From Lachnospiraceae bacterium UBA3845 (GTDB lineage Bacteria > Bacillota > Clostridia > Lachnospirales > Lachnospiraceae): 15,702 nt of DNA. The stretch covers positions 1 through 15,702 of the forward strand of contig DGHP01000107.1 in NCBI GenBank assembly GCA_002392705.1. Reading direction: 5' to 3'. The position numbers were made by a program, and so were the translations under genes. Every line of letters begins with the position of its first letter. The first letter of the stretch is position 1. Positions 8,276-14,257 of the stretch are shown piece after piece. Under the pieces are notes generated by a model. That model searched no databases. It saw nothing but the letters and a program-made list of their open reading frames with translations, and was not told where the DNA came from.

Positions 8276-9387
8276 CACGCTTCTCCCTTCTTTCTCAGAT
8301 TATGATCTATATGGTCCCCCCTGCTCATGCTGAGCCGGTACCCGGCGGACTCCACCCGGACGGCCAGGCAGTTCACGCATTCTGCCGCTTCCTCACCTGT
8401 GCAGATCTTATTGTCATAGAGCAGATACTTGTCCCTGACAGAGGCGGGGGAAAGATTCGGCATGACAACATTGGCTCCGGCGAGAAGACCTTTTTCACGC
8501 CCCAGCGGATCGATCGTTCCCAGTGCTGTTGTTGCCGGCAGCAGTACATCCGGCAGCATCAGCCGGACAATGGAGAGCAGCCGGAGCGTATCCTGCGCCG
8601 TTCCGGCGGCGCAGTCACCAAACGGCGTGTCGGACTGTGGAATGAACGGCCCCATGCCGACCATCTCCGGCCTGAACGCCTGCATAAAGCGCAGGTCGCT
8701 GATCAGGCTGCCGACGGTCTGGTAAGGCGATCCCACCATCATGCCGCAGCCGACCTGATACCCGATTCTTTTCAGGGCTTTCAGGCAGTTCATGCGATGC
8801 TCAAAGGACATGTCAGAGGGGTGCAGTTTTTCATAGTGCGCCCTGTCAGCTGTTTCGTGCCGGAGAAGATACCGGTCGGCACCAGCTTCAAAGAGTCTGG
8901 CATAGCTTTCTTCCTCGCGCTCGCCTAGCGACAGAGTGATTGCGCAGTCCGGATATCTTTCCCGAATCGCCGCGACAAGCGGCACCATTTTCTGATCCGT
9001 CCAGTACGGGTCTTCTCCGCCCTGCAGCACAAAGGTGCGAAAGCCGAGTGCGTATCCGCGCTCACAGCAGGACAGGATATCCTCTGCGCTCAGCCTGTAG
9101 CGCTGCGCTTTTTTGTTGCTTCTTCGAAGTCCGCAGTAGTAGCAGTCATTTCTGCAGCAGCTGGTAAACTCGATCAGACCGCGCAGATATACGTCCTTTC
9201 CATAGACGCGCTCCCTGACGGCCCGCGCACGTTCAGCCAGAAAGTCTGAAACAGCAGGGTCCTCCACAGTCAGAAGGAGCTTCAGGTCCTCGTCCGGCAG
9301 GTCATGGTTTTCTTCAAGCTGTCCGATCAGGGCCTGCCTGTCCGGACTTAATTCTGCCCGGGCCGGCATCTCACTGTCTGTCCTCAT
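8275..9387 (-). CDS. hydE: [FeFe]-hydrogenase H-cluster radical SAM maturase HydE
   Basis: 370 aa, normal for HydE. It is a radical S-adenosylmethionine enzyme that helps build the dithiolate-bridged 2Fe subcluster of [FeFe]-hydrogenase. The radical SAM cluster motif C78-RND-C82-YY-C85 (CxxxCxxC) is intact, followed by the GGED strand (LQGGEDPYW, about 121-129). A second C-terminal site C329-x7-C337-x2-C340 matches the accessory cluster pattern seen in Thermotoga HydE. The gene starts 17 bases inside the end of the upstream regulator gene (AGGA just upstream); a second ATG six codons on is an alternative start. It joins hydF at TGATG, so translation of regulator, HydE and HydF is probably coupled. 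The partner HydG is not encoded in this window. Confidence 0.96.
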   Translation of the reverse strand: MRTDSEMPARAELSPDRQALIGQLEENHDLPDEDLKLLLTVEDPAVSDFLAERARAVRERVYGKDVYLRGLIEFTSCCRNDCYYCGLRRSNKKAQRYRLSAEDILSCCERGYALGFRTFVLQGGEDPYWTDQKMVPLVAAIRERYPDCAITLSLGEREEESYARLFEAGADRYLLRHETADRAHYEKLHPSDMSFEHRMNCLKALKRIGYQVGCGMMVGSPYQTVGSLISDLRFMQAFRPEMVGMGPFIPQSDTPFGDCAAGTAQDTLRLLSIVRLMLPDVLLPATTALGTIDPLGREKGLLAGANVVMPNLSPASVRDKYLLYDNKICTGEEAAECVNCLAVRVESAGYRLSMSRGDHIDHNLRKKGEA

Positions 9388-9652
9388 CTGTGTCCTGATC
9401 CCGGAAGGTATGTCTTGAATATGCTGCCTTCACGCTCAGTCCTTCCAGCCGCCCCAGCTTTCCGGCCAGCTCACTGATGACATCGGAAGGAGCATCTACG
9501 GCAATGCTGATCACATTGATCCCGCGCCTGCGATAGGGAACCCCCATGCGCCCGAAGATGTAGTCAGAATACTGATGAAGCAGAGCATTCATTTTTTCCG
9601 TATTCTCAGGTTTTTCAACTATAATTGCCAGCAGAGCAACTCTGGTTTCCAT
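9371..9652 (-). CDS. TM1266-type iron-only hydrogenase system regulator (ACT-like)
   Basis: 93 aa, single ACT-like ferredoxin fold expected from the pattern. The start is clear: GGAGGAAG lies just before the ATG. Sequence marks of this small family are the N-terminal strand VALLAIIVEKPENTEKMN, the HQYSDYIFGRMGVPYR loop and the ISIAVDAPSDVISELAGKLG helix. Members are found next to [FeFe]-hydrogenase maturation genes and are annotated as putative regulators on context; no DNA-binding domain is visible, so any regulatory role may go through ligand or protein binding. It is the first gene of the hyd operon, overlaps hydE by 17 bases, and follows directly after a terminator-containing leader. Confidence 0.88.
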   Translation of the reverse strand: METRVALLAIIVEKPENTEKMNALLHQYSDYIFGRMGVPYRRRGINVISIAVDAPSDVISELAGKLGRLEGLSVKAAYSRHTFRDQDTDEDRQ

Positions 9653-9906
9653 GTCTCTTCCTCCATAAAAAAAGCCCCTGCTTCCGGCAGGGGGATCTTC
9701 ATACGCAAACTGTTCGGTTTTCGGATTGCTTACAGAAGCTGTCTACAGTCGAAAAAAAAACGACATAAACAGACATTGTGAAAGCAATCAAAACCAGCTT
9801 TTAGGTCGGCATATCCCTCTCTGTCAGGTGGTCCTTATGATCAGGTGAGAACACTGCTGATTGTTTACGCACAAATGTCGCAGGATCCGGCACCCAGTCT
9901 TTACTG
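9653..9906 (-). ncRNA. Candidate structured leader RNA of the hyd operon
   Basis: About 254 nt from the predicted start site near 9906 to the first hyd gene, with no convincing reading frame. In the - strand RNA, an early hairpin CCAGT-AAAG-ACTGG is followed by an unassigned stretch. A nested stem then spans 9716-9795: a 14-bp outer helix (9716-9721 and 9724-9731 with 9782-9795, one CG bulge), an inner TGTCT/AGACA helix and GTCG/CGAC closing a loop of nine U. The terminator at 9667-9694 comes next. I did not recognise a known riboswitch consensus. It could be a ligand- or protein-sensing attenuator; that is inference from layout. Confidence 0.55.
9667..9694 (-). terminator. Intrinsic terminator in the hyd leader (possible attenuator)
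   Basis: On the - strand, CCCCTGC-CGGAA-GCAGGGG is followed by C and seven T, then directly by the ribosome site of the first hyd gene. No gene lies upstream on this strand that would need it, and the operon promoter at 9941 is on the far side. This placement suggests premature termination control. Confidence 0.82.
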
Positions 9907-9912
9907 GCGTTG

Positions 9913-9941
9913 ACTATAGCACACAGGGAAACGAAATGCAA
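9913..9941 (-). promoter_or_regulatory. Promoter of the hyd operon
   Basis: On the - strand, TTGCAT (9941-9936), a 17-base spacer and TATAGT (9918-9913). The predicted start is near 9906, giving a long untranslated leader. Confidence 0.75.
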
Positions 9942-9981
9942 CTGTACTGAAAAAACTCCAATTCGTTGCAGGACAATCGAT

Positions 9982-10013
9982 GTTACTGTTCAAGCTAACG
10001 TCTGAACAGTAAC
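9982..10013. repeat. 11-bp perfect inverted repeat between divergent promoters
   Basis: GTTACTGTTCA (9982-9992) and its exact complement TGAACAGTAAC (10003-10013) flank a 10-base spacer. It lies upstream of both the hyd promoter and the MATE promoter and has no T-run on either side, so an operator is more likely than a terminator. Confidence 0.6.
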
Positions 10014-10042
10014 CCAAACGAGGTCAGCTTTTCTTATTACTT

Positions 10043-10071
10043 TTGAAAATGTATACAATGTATGTTATAGT
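10043..10071 (+). promoter_or_regulatory. Promoter of the broken MATE gene, with a GTATAC element
   Basis: TTGAAA (10043-10048), 17-base spacer, TATAGT (10066-10071). The spacer carries ATGTATACAATGTAT; a palindromic GTATAC core is common in GntR-family operators, so a repressor site is possible but unproven. Confidence 0.68.
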
Positions 10072-10077
10072 CGGATT

Positions 10078-10141
10078 AACTTGAACGCTGAGGGGCGAAT
10101 CGTGACCGGTACCGGCGACGGAAGGAGAAGCGTCAGGTTTT
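10078..10141 (+). ncRNA. Candidate structured leader (riboswitch-like) before the MATE gene
   Basis: The 64-nt leader folds with ACGCT (10085-10089) pairing AGCGT (10129-10133) around a second element centred on the palindrome CCGGTACCGG (10106-10115) with outer CGT/ACG pairs. The ribosome site AAGGAG (10122-10127) lies inside the outer stem, so folding could control translation. The guanidine-IV (mepA motif) riboswitch is known upstream of MATE genes in Clostridia, which makes it the first candidate; I could not check the consensus, so identity is open. Confidence 0.35.
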
Positions 10142-11186
10142 ATGAAACACACCAGGGCATTTAATTACCAGACTTCTTGTCAGGATATGCAGCTAATAAT
10201 TCTGCTGGAGAATATATGGTAACTGGAGATTGTGAAAAATCGCTTTTATTCCGAGTGATAATGCAATCTATTTTATAGCGGATTGCAGTTTCTATCATGA
10301 GGGCATCTTCATAGTCGGTTGTTGAAGAAGAAAGAGCTTTTATACAGTCTGCACCACTGATGTCAAGTATTTCAAATTTATTTTCGGAATGTTCGGCCTG
10401 CCTTCCATGGAGTCGCGGGGCGCCGCCCTTGCGACAACTCTGTCGCGGGTTCTGGAACTGGTTCTGTGCCTTGTGATCAGCTCCCGGAGCGGTTATATCC
10501 GTCCGGCCTGGAACAGGCTGTTTTCGATAGACCGCCTGCTTGCCCGGGATTTTGCCAGACAGAGCCTTCCGCTGCTTGGAGGCGGCCTGCTCTGGGGCGT
10601 CGGATTTACCTCCTACACGGCGATTATGGGCCACATGGGCGCTGACGCAGCCGCGGCCAATTCGGTTTCCGCCGTCATCCGGGACCTGATCTGCTGCGCC
10701 TGCAACGGAATCGGCAGCGCTGCCGGCATTATGGTCGGAAATGAACTCGGCGCCGGAAGACTGGAACGCGGGAAGGCTTACGGGATCCGCCTGAAGAATC
10801 TCTCCTGGCTGATCGGATTCGGATCGACCGCGCTGGTTCTGGCACTGACGCCTCTTGTGGTGCGCATGGTGATCCTGACGGAGGAAGCCCAGAGCTACCT
10901 GACCGGTATGATGATCATCATGGGAATCTATATGATCGGCAGATGTGTAAATACGATCACAATCAATGGAGTTCTGGACGGCGGAGGTGATACACTCTTT
11001 GATATGTATAGCCTCGCGGTCTGCATGTGGGGGATCGCGATTCCGCTGGCTCTGCTGGGGGCATTTGTCTTTCACTGGCATGTTCTGCTGGTTTACGCCT
11101 GCACCTGCCTGGACGAAGTGGGCAAGATCCCCTGGGTCATGTACCGCTTCCGTAAATATAAATGGGTGCAGAACCTGACGAGATAA
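10142..11186 (+). pseudogene. MATE-family efflux transporter, disrupted
   Basis: The start ATG at 10142 follows the leader and begins MKHTRAF, like the N-terminus of many Clostridia MATE proteins. Homology then stops at about 10160 and resumes at about 10380 as FIFGMFGLPSMESRGAALAT, the region after the fifth membrane helix, continuing intact to the stop at 11186 (residues such as GNELGAGRLERGKAYG and ITINGVLDGGGDTLFDMY are typical). The missing part, roughly 170 residues, is replaced by about 220 bases of a PIN-domain gene on the other strand. The downstream frame is closed by TGA at 10323 and has no ribosome site before its first ATG (10389). A functional drug/sodium antiporter is therefore unlikely. 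Known relatives are multidrug or guanidinium exporters. Confidence 0.85.
10161..10385 (-). pseudogene. 3' fragment of a PIN-domain (VapC-like) gene
   Basis: On the - strand, 74 codons read ENKFEILDISGADCIKAL, then TDYEDALMIETAIRYKIDC, then IITRNKSDF, and end at a TAA at 10161. The YEDA and TRNxxDF motifs carry the last two conserved acidic residues of PIN ribonucleases. The N-terminal half with the first acids is missing; at about 10385 the sequence switches to the MATE gene in the opposite strand. The long frame that continues antisense to 11081 is chance. Intact relatives are about 130-140 aa toxins of toxin-antitoxin pairs; this copy is dead. Confidence 0.78.
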
Positions 11187-11206
11187 TGCTGCGATTCACG
11201 GCCGTT

Positions 11207-11263
11207 TTGAAATCAGGTCCCGGTTCGCCGTGCCTGCAGGAGAAACAGGTCCTGATTTCAAAT
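11207..11263. repeat. 12-bp inverted repeat downstream of the MATE gene
   Basis: TTTGAAATCAGG (11207-11218) and CCTGATTTCAAA (11252-11263) are exact complements, with a further CC/GG pair inside. No T-run follows, so it is not an ordinary terminator. It could be a weak processing hairpin or a remnant of a small mobile unit. Confidence 0.55.
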
Positions 11264-11366
11264 AAGGCCTGTGAAGCAGGAGTTCCACACACAGAGCAGG
11301 ATCAGATGACCACGGAACGGCGGCTGACCGGAAATTACGGATGAAGACAGGAGAGAGGGCTTTGAG

Positions 11367-11657
11367 ATGTATATGAGTATCGGTGAGATGCTGGATGAAC
11401 TGGCAGTGAAAGCCAGGAAGGATCCGCAGCTGAAGAAAGAACTGCTGGATACGAGAAAGGCGGCGAATCCGCTGGCCGCTTTCTGCGAGAAATGCCGCTC
11501 CTGCGGTTATCCGGTCTACGATATGGATCTCCTGCAGGCCGGGGAGGAAGCTTACGCTGCCATGCGCAGAAGCACGAACGGCGGCGGGGAGAATTCGCCT
11601 CTCCTGGAAGGCGAAGATGATTATTATGAGATGTTCTTTGCAGGTCTTGGGGAATAG
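11367..11657 (+). CDS. Nif11-like small acidic protein
   Basis: 96 aa. A GGAGAGAGGG stretch lies upstream of the first ATG. The first 60 residues follow the Nif11-like layout: helix MLDELAVKARKDPQLKKELL, then CEKCRSCGYPVYDMDLLQAG, where the Gly-Tyr turn precedes a second helix. The tail RSTNGGGENSPLLEGEDD with a hydrophobic end (YYEMFFAGL) is unlike a simple Nif11 domain and has the look of a conserved block. Three cysteines (CxxCxxC) could bind metal or form disulfides. Nif11-like domains occur in nitrogen-fixation neighbours and as leaders of modified peptides; no modification enzyme is encoded nearby, and the tail has no cysteine, so a peptide-precursor role is not supported. Function unknown. 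Confidence 0.7.
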   Translation: MYMSIGEMLDELAVKARKDPQLKKELLDTRKAANPLAAFCEKCRSCGYPVYDMDLLQAGEEAYAAMRRSTNGGGENSPLLEGEDDYYEMFFAGLGE

Positions 11658-11687
11658 GACCAGAGTGCTGCGGCCTGATTTTGCGCC

Positions 11688-11716
11688 TTGTCAAACAGAC
11701 GGGCAATTGTTATAAT
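11688..11716 (+). promoter_or_regulatory. Promoter of the ROK-dehydrogenase unit
   Basis: TTGTCA (11688-11693), 17-base spacer and a perfect TATAAT (11711-11716). The predicted start is near 11723, 47 bases before the ROK start codon. Confidence 0.82.
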
Positions 11717-11733
11717 CTTGTCAGAATATTTCT

Positions 11734-11747
11734 ACTTTTATAAAAGT
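11734..11747. promoter_or_regulatory. Candidate operator for the ROK repressor
   Basis: A perfect 14-bp palindrome ACTTTTATAAAAGT lies just downstream of the predicted transcription start and before the ribosome site AAAAGGAG (11756-11763). That position suits a repressor, most simply autoregulation by the ROK protein encoded next. Confidence 0.5.
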
Positions 11748-11769
11748 GTGAACGCAAAAGGAGTATTCT

Positions 11770-12888
11770 ATGGCGAGCAAGATTGAATTAAGGCAGATAA
11801 ACCGGAATAATATCTATCGCTGCATCTATGAGAGCGGAGGCATCTCCAGGCAGGAGATCGCTCTGAAGACCGGCCTGAGCATACCGACCATTATCCAGAA
11901 TCTTACGGATCTGGAGAGCAGAGATCTGATTACTGCGGACGGCGTGTTTCAGTCCACGGGTGGGCGCAGGGCGCGGGTGATCCGATGCGTAGTTGACGCT
12001 GCCTATGGAGTCGGGATCGATATCACGCAGAATCATGTTACCATCGTGGTGGTGGATCTCTCCGGTGATATCGTATGCGGCGGCCAGAGGGAGAAGTTCC
12101 CTTACCAGGATACAGATCATTATTACAATACCCTTGCATTCAAGCTGGAGCAGCTTCTGGACCGCAGCGGGATTGACCGGAAAAAAATCCTCGGAGTCGG
12201 AATCTCCATGCCCTGTATTGTTGATACGGAGAGAAATTACGTTACCTACGGAAGACTTCTCGGAGCCCCTGCCGATATCTACAGGCGTTTTGCGTCCAGA
12301 CTTCCTTACCGGGTGGAGATCTTCAATGACGCCAACTCCGGCGGCTTTGCCGAAACCTGGAAATCGGAACAGGAGGGCATGGTATTCTACCTGATGCTCA
12401 GCAACTCTGTCGGCGGAGCGATCATCAGCCGCAATGAGATCTATCTTGGCGATAATTTCCGCAGTTCGGAGATCGGGCATCTGAAGATTGTGCCGGACGG
12501 GGCATCATGCTACTGCGGACAGAGAGGCTGCGTCAATGCATATTGTTCCGCGCAGTTGCTCTCGGACCGGACGGATGGCAATCTGGAACAGTTTTTTGAG
12601 AAGGTGGATGATAAGGACCCGGACTGCATGCAGGCGTGGGACAGTTATCTGGATTATCTGGCCCTTACGGTTATCAATCTCCGAATGATGCTTGACTGCG
12701 GCATTATTCTCGGCGGCTATGTGGGCGCCTACATGGACCGCTATGTGGAGGCGCTGCGGGAGCGGATCACGAGACTGAACCCTTACGAAACGGACAGCAG
12801 CTTTGTGCAGGCGTGCCATTATAAGACAGAGGCGTCTGCTGTCGGGGCAGGGCTTCCGTTCATAAAGAAATTCATAATGGAGATCTGA
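11770..12888 (+). CDS. ROK-family transcriptional regulator (XylR/NagC-like)
   Basis: 372 aa, normal for the family, with AAAAGGAG six bases before the ATG. Residues about 13-58 form a winged helix-turn-helix (GGISRQEIALKTGLSIPTII). The rest is a ROK sugar-kinase-like domain: phosphate-type strand GVGIDITQNH, FNDANSGG with D187, H237, and the zinc motif C247-Y-C249-GQRG-C254. Regulators of this type bind a sugar or sugar phosphate and release their operators. The sorbitol/xylitol-type dehydrogenase follows 91 bases downstream with only a direct repeat between, so the two are probably co-transcribed and the inducer may be a polyol or related sugar. A palindrome over its own promoter region suggests autoregulation. 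Confidence 0.92.
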   Translation: MASKIELRQINRNNIYRCIYESGGISRQEIALKTGLSIPTIIQNLTDLESRDLITADGVFQSTGGRRARVIRCVVDAAYGVGIDITQNHVTIVVVDLSGDIVCGGQREKFPYQDTDHYYNTLAFKLEQLLDRSGIDRKKILGVGISMPCIVDTERNYVTYGRLLGAPADIYRRFASRLPYRVEIFNDANSGGFAETWKSEQEGMVFYLMLSNSVGGAIISRNEIYLGDNFRSSEIGHLKIVPDGASCYCGQRGCVNAYCSAQLLSDRTDGNLEQFFEKVDDKDPDCMQAWDSYLDYLALTVINLRMMLDCGIILGGYVGAYMDRYVEALRERITRLNPYETDSSFVQACHYKTEASAVGAGLPFIKKFIMEI

Positions 12889-12890
12889 TT

Positions 12891-12926
12891 CGGAATGAAT
12901 CCGGGAGCCGGAATGAATCCGGAAGC
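12891..12926. repeat. 18-bp tandem direct repeat, two copies
   Basis: CGGAATGAATCCGGGAGC (12891-12908) is followed at once by CGGAATGAATCCGGAAGC (12909-12926), one base different. The second copy, with the preceding C, gives CCGGA-ATGAA-TCCGG, a short palindrome. It lies just after the ROK stop codon. Confidence 0.85.
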
Positions 12927-12979
12927 CGCGGAGATTCGTGCGGCGAAAATAACTACAGCGAAAGAGAGGATGTAAGATT

Positions 12980-14029
12980 ATGAAGGGAACCATGAAGACG
13001 GCAGTTATGACCAGGCTGAAATACTGCGAGATCCAGCAGCGCCCGATCCCGGAGCCCAAGGATGATGAAGTCCTGGTGAAGGTGGAAAATGTAGGCGTGT
13101 GCGGTTCGGATCTGCATTATTATGAGTCCGGAAGAATCGGCAATTTTATCGTTGAATATCCGTTCGTTCTGGGACATGAAGCCGGGGGTACGGTTGTCGA
13201 AGTCGGAAAGAATGTCAAGAATCTGAAGGTCGGTGACCGCGTGGCCATGGAGCCTGGAAAGACCTGCGGAAAATGTGAGTTCTGCAAGAGTGGAAGATAT
13301 AATCTCTGCCCGGACGTCATCTTCTTCGCGACCCCGCCGGTAGACGGCGTATTCCAGGAGTATGTCGCCCATGAAGCAGGTCTCTGCTTCAAGATTCCGG
13401 ACAACATGACCACTGAGGAAGCGGCGCTGATCGAGCCGCTGGCAGTCGGCATGCACGCCGCGAATCAGGGAGACGCCCATCTTGGACAGATCGCTGTCGT
13501 GACAGGCTCCGGATGCATTGGCCTTATGTCCATGCTTTCCCTGAAGGCCCGCGGCGTTTCCAAGGTCATCGTAGTGGACGTGATGGATAAGCGTCTGGAA
13601 CAGGCGAAGAAGCTTGGCGCGGACTATGTCATCAACGGCAAGAATGAGGATACGGTAGCCCGCATTCTGGAACTGACGGACGGCAAGGGCTTTGACCTCG
13701 GCATCGAGACCTCCGGCTCCCAGATCTGCGCACAGCAGCAGATCAAGGCGGCCAAGAAGGGTGCTACGATCGTTCTGGTCGGATACAGCGCTTCGGGCGA
13801 GATGACACTGCCGATCGGTATGGCTCTTGACAAGGAACTGACCTTCAAGACCGTTTTCCGTTACAGGAACATCTATCCGATGGCCATCGACGCGGTAGCC
13901 AGCGGAAAGATCAATGTGAAGGGCGTCGTTACGAACTACTTCCAGCTGGATGATATCCAGGAAGCACTGACCGCCTGCGTGGAAGACAAGGCGAACATCG
14001 TTAAGGGTGTCATTAAAGTGGCCGACTGA
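12980..14029 (+). CDS. Zinc-dependent sorbitol/xylitol-type dehydrogenase (MDR family)
   Basis: 349 aa, the usual length for L-iditol/sorbitol dehydrogenases. It should oxidise a polyol to a ketose with NAD. Catalytic zinc ligands fit C41, H66, E67 and E152; the structural zinc loop has C96, C99, C102 and C110. The Rossmann motif is GSGCIG (176-181), and D200 at the end of the next strand favours NAD over NADP. The opening VCGSDLHYYESGRIGNF is typical of sorbitol and xylitol dehydrogenases; exact substrate cannot be fixed. GAGAGG lies ten bases before the chosen ATG; a second ATG four codons on is possible. It follows the ROK regulator and is closed by a 13-bp terminator. Confidence 0.93.
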   Translation: MKGTMKTAVMTRLKYCEIQQRPIPEPKDDEVLVKVENVGVCGSDLHYYESGRIGNFIVEYPFVLGHEAGGTVVEVGKNVKNLKVGDRVAMEPGKTCGKCEFCKSGRYNLCPDVIFFATPPVDGVFQEYVAHEAGLCFKIPDNMTTEEAALIEPLAVGMHAANQGDAHLGQIAVVTGSGCIGLMSMLSLKARGVSKVIVVDVMDKRLEQAKKLGADYVINGKNEDTVARILELTDGKGFDLGIETSGSQICAQQQIKAAKKGATIVLVGYSASGEMTLPIGMALDKELTFKTVFRYRNIYPMAIDAVASGKINVKGVVTNYFQLDDIQEALTACVEDKANIVKGVIKVAD

Positions 14030-14066
14030 GCCTGGGGCCAGGACTGGCGTTGCCAGGTAAAAAGAG

Positions 14067-14108
14067 ACCGGTTATGCGGACTATGAAAAACCGCATAACC
14101 GGTTTTTT
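14067..14108 (+). terminator. Rho-independent terminator after the dehydrogenase
   Basis: A perfect 13-bp stem, ACCGGTTATGCGG with CCGCATAACCGGT, 11-base loop and six T. It ends the ROK-dehydrogenase unit. Confidence 0.95.
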
Positions 14109-14163
14109 ACATCTGCCGGTGTTTTGTTTCTGTCTGCAGCCCTCCGGGTTCGTTTTTCCTTTC

Positions 14164-14192
14164 TTGCCTCGCTGCTGCGGGCAGCTTATAAT
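14164..14192 (+). promoter_or_regulatory. Promoter of the secreted protein gene
   Basis: TTGCCT (14164-14169), 17-base spacer and TATAAT (14187-14192). The predicted start near 14199 leaves a leader of about 59 bases before the ATG at 14258. Confidence 0.78.
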
Positions 14193-14257
14193 AGGATATA
14201 TCAGAGTTGATCTGTCATGAGCAGATTGTTTCCAGAATAGAAGAGGAGGGATCCTGT

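Noticed and set aside
9781..9900. TPP riboswitch in the hyd leader, prompted by ACCTGATC and the NMT1-type transporter downstream
   Set aside because: Only this short string fits; the CTGAGA element and the GCG-AGGGA part of the TPP aptamer are missing.
10161..11081. 306-codon - strand frame
   Set aside because: Only its last 74 codons look like protein (PIN domain). The rest is antisense to the MATE gene and has the low-complexity composition of a shadow frame.
14207..14257. TTG start for the secreted protein
   Set aside because: It adds 17 residues before a complete signal peptide, lies almost at the predicted transcription start, and the ATG at 14258 has a strong ribosome site.
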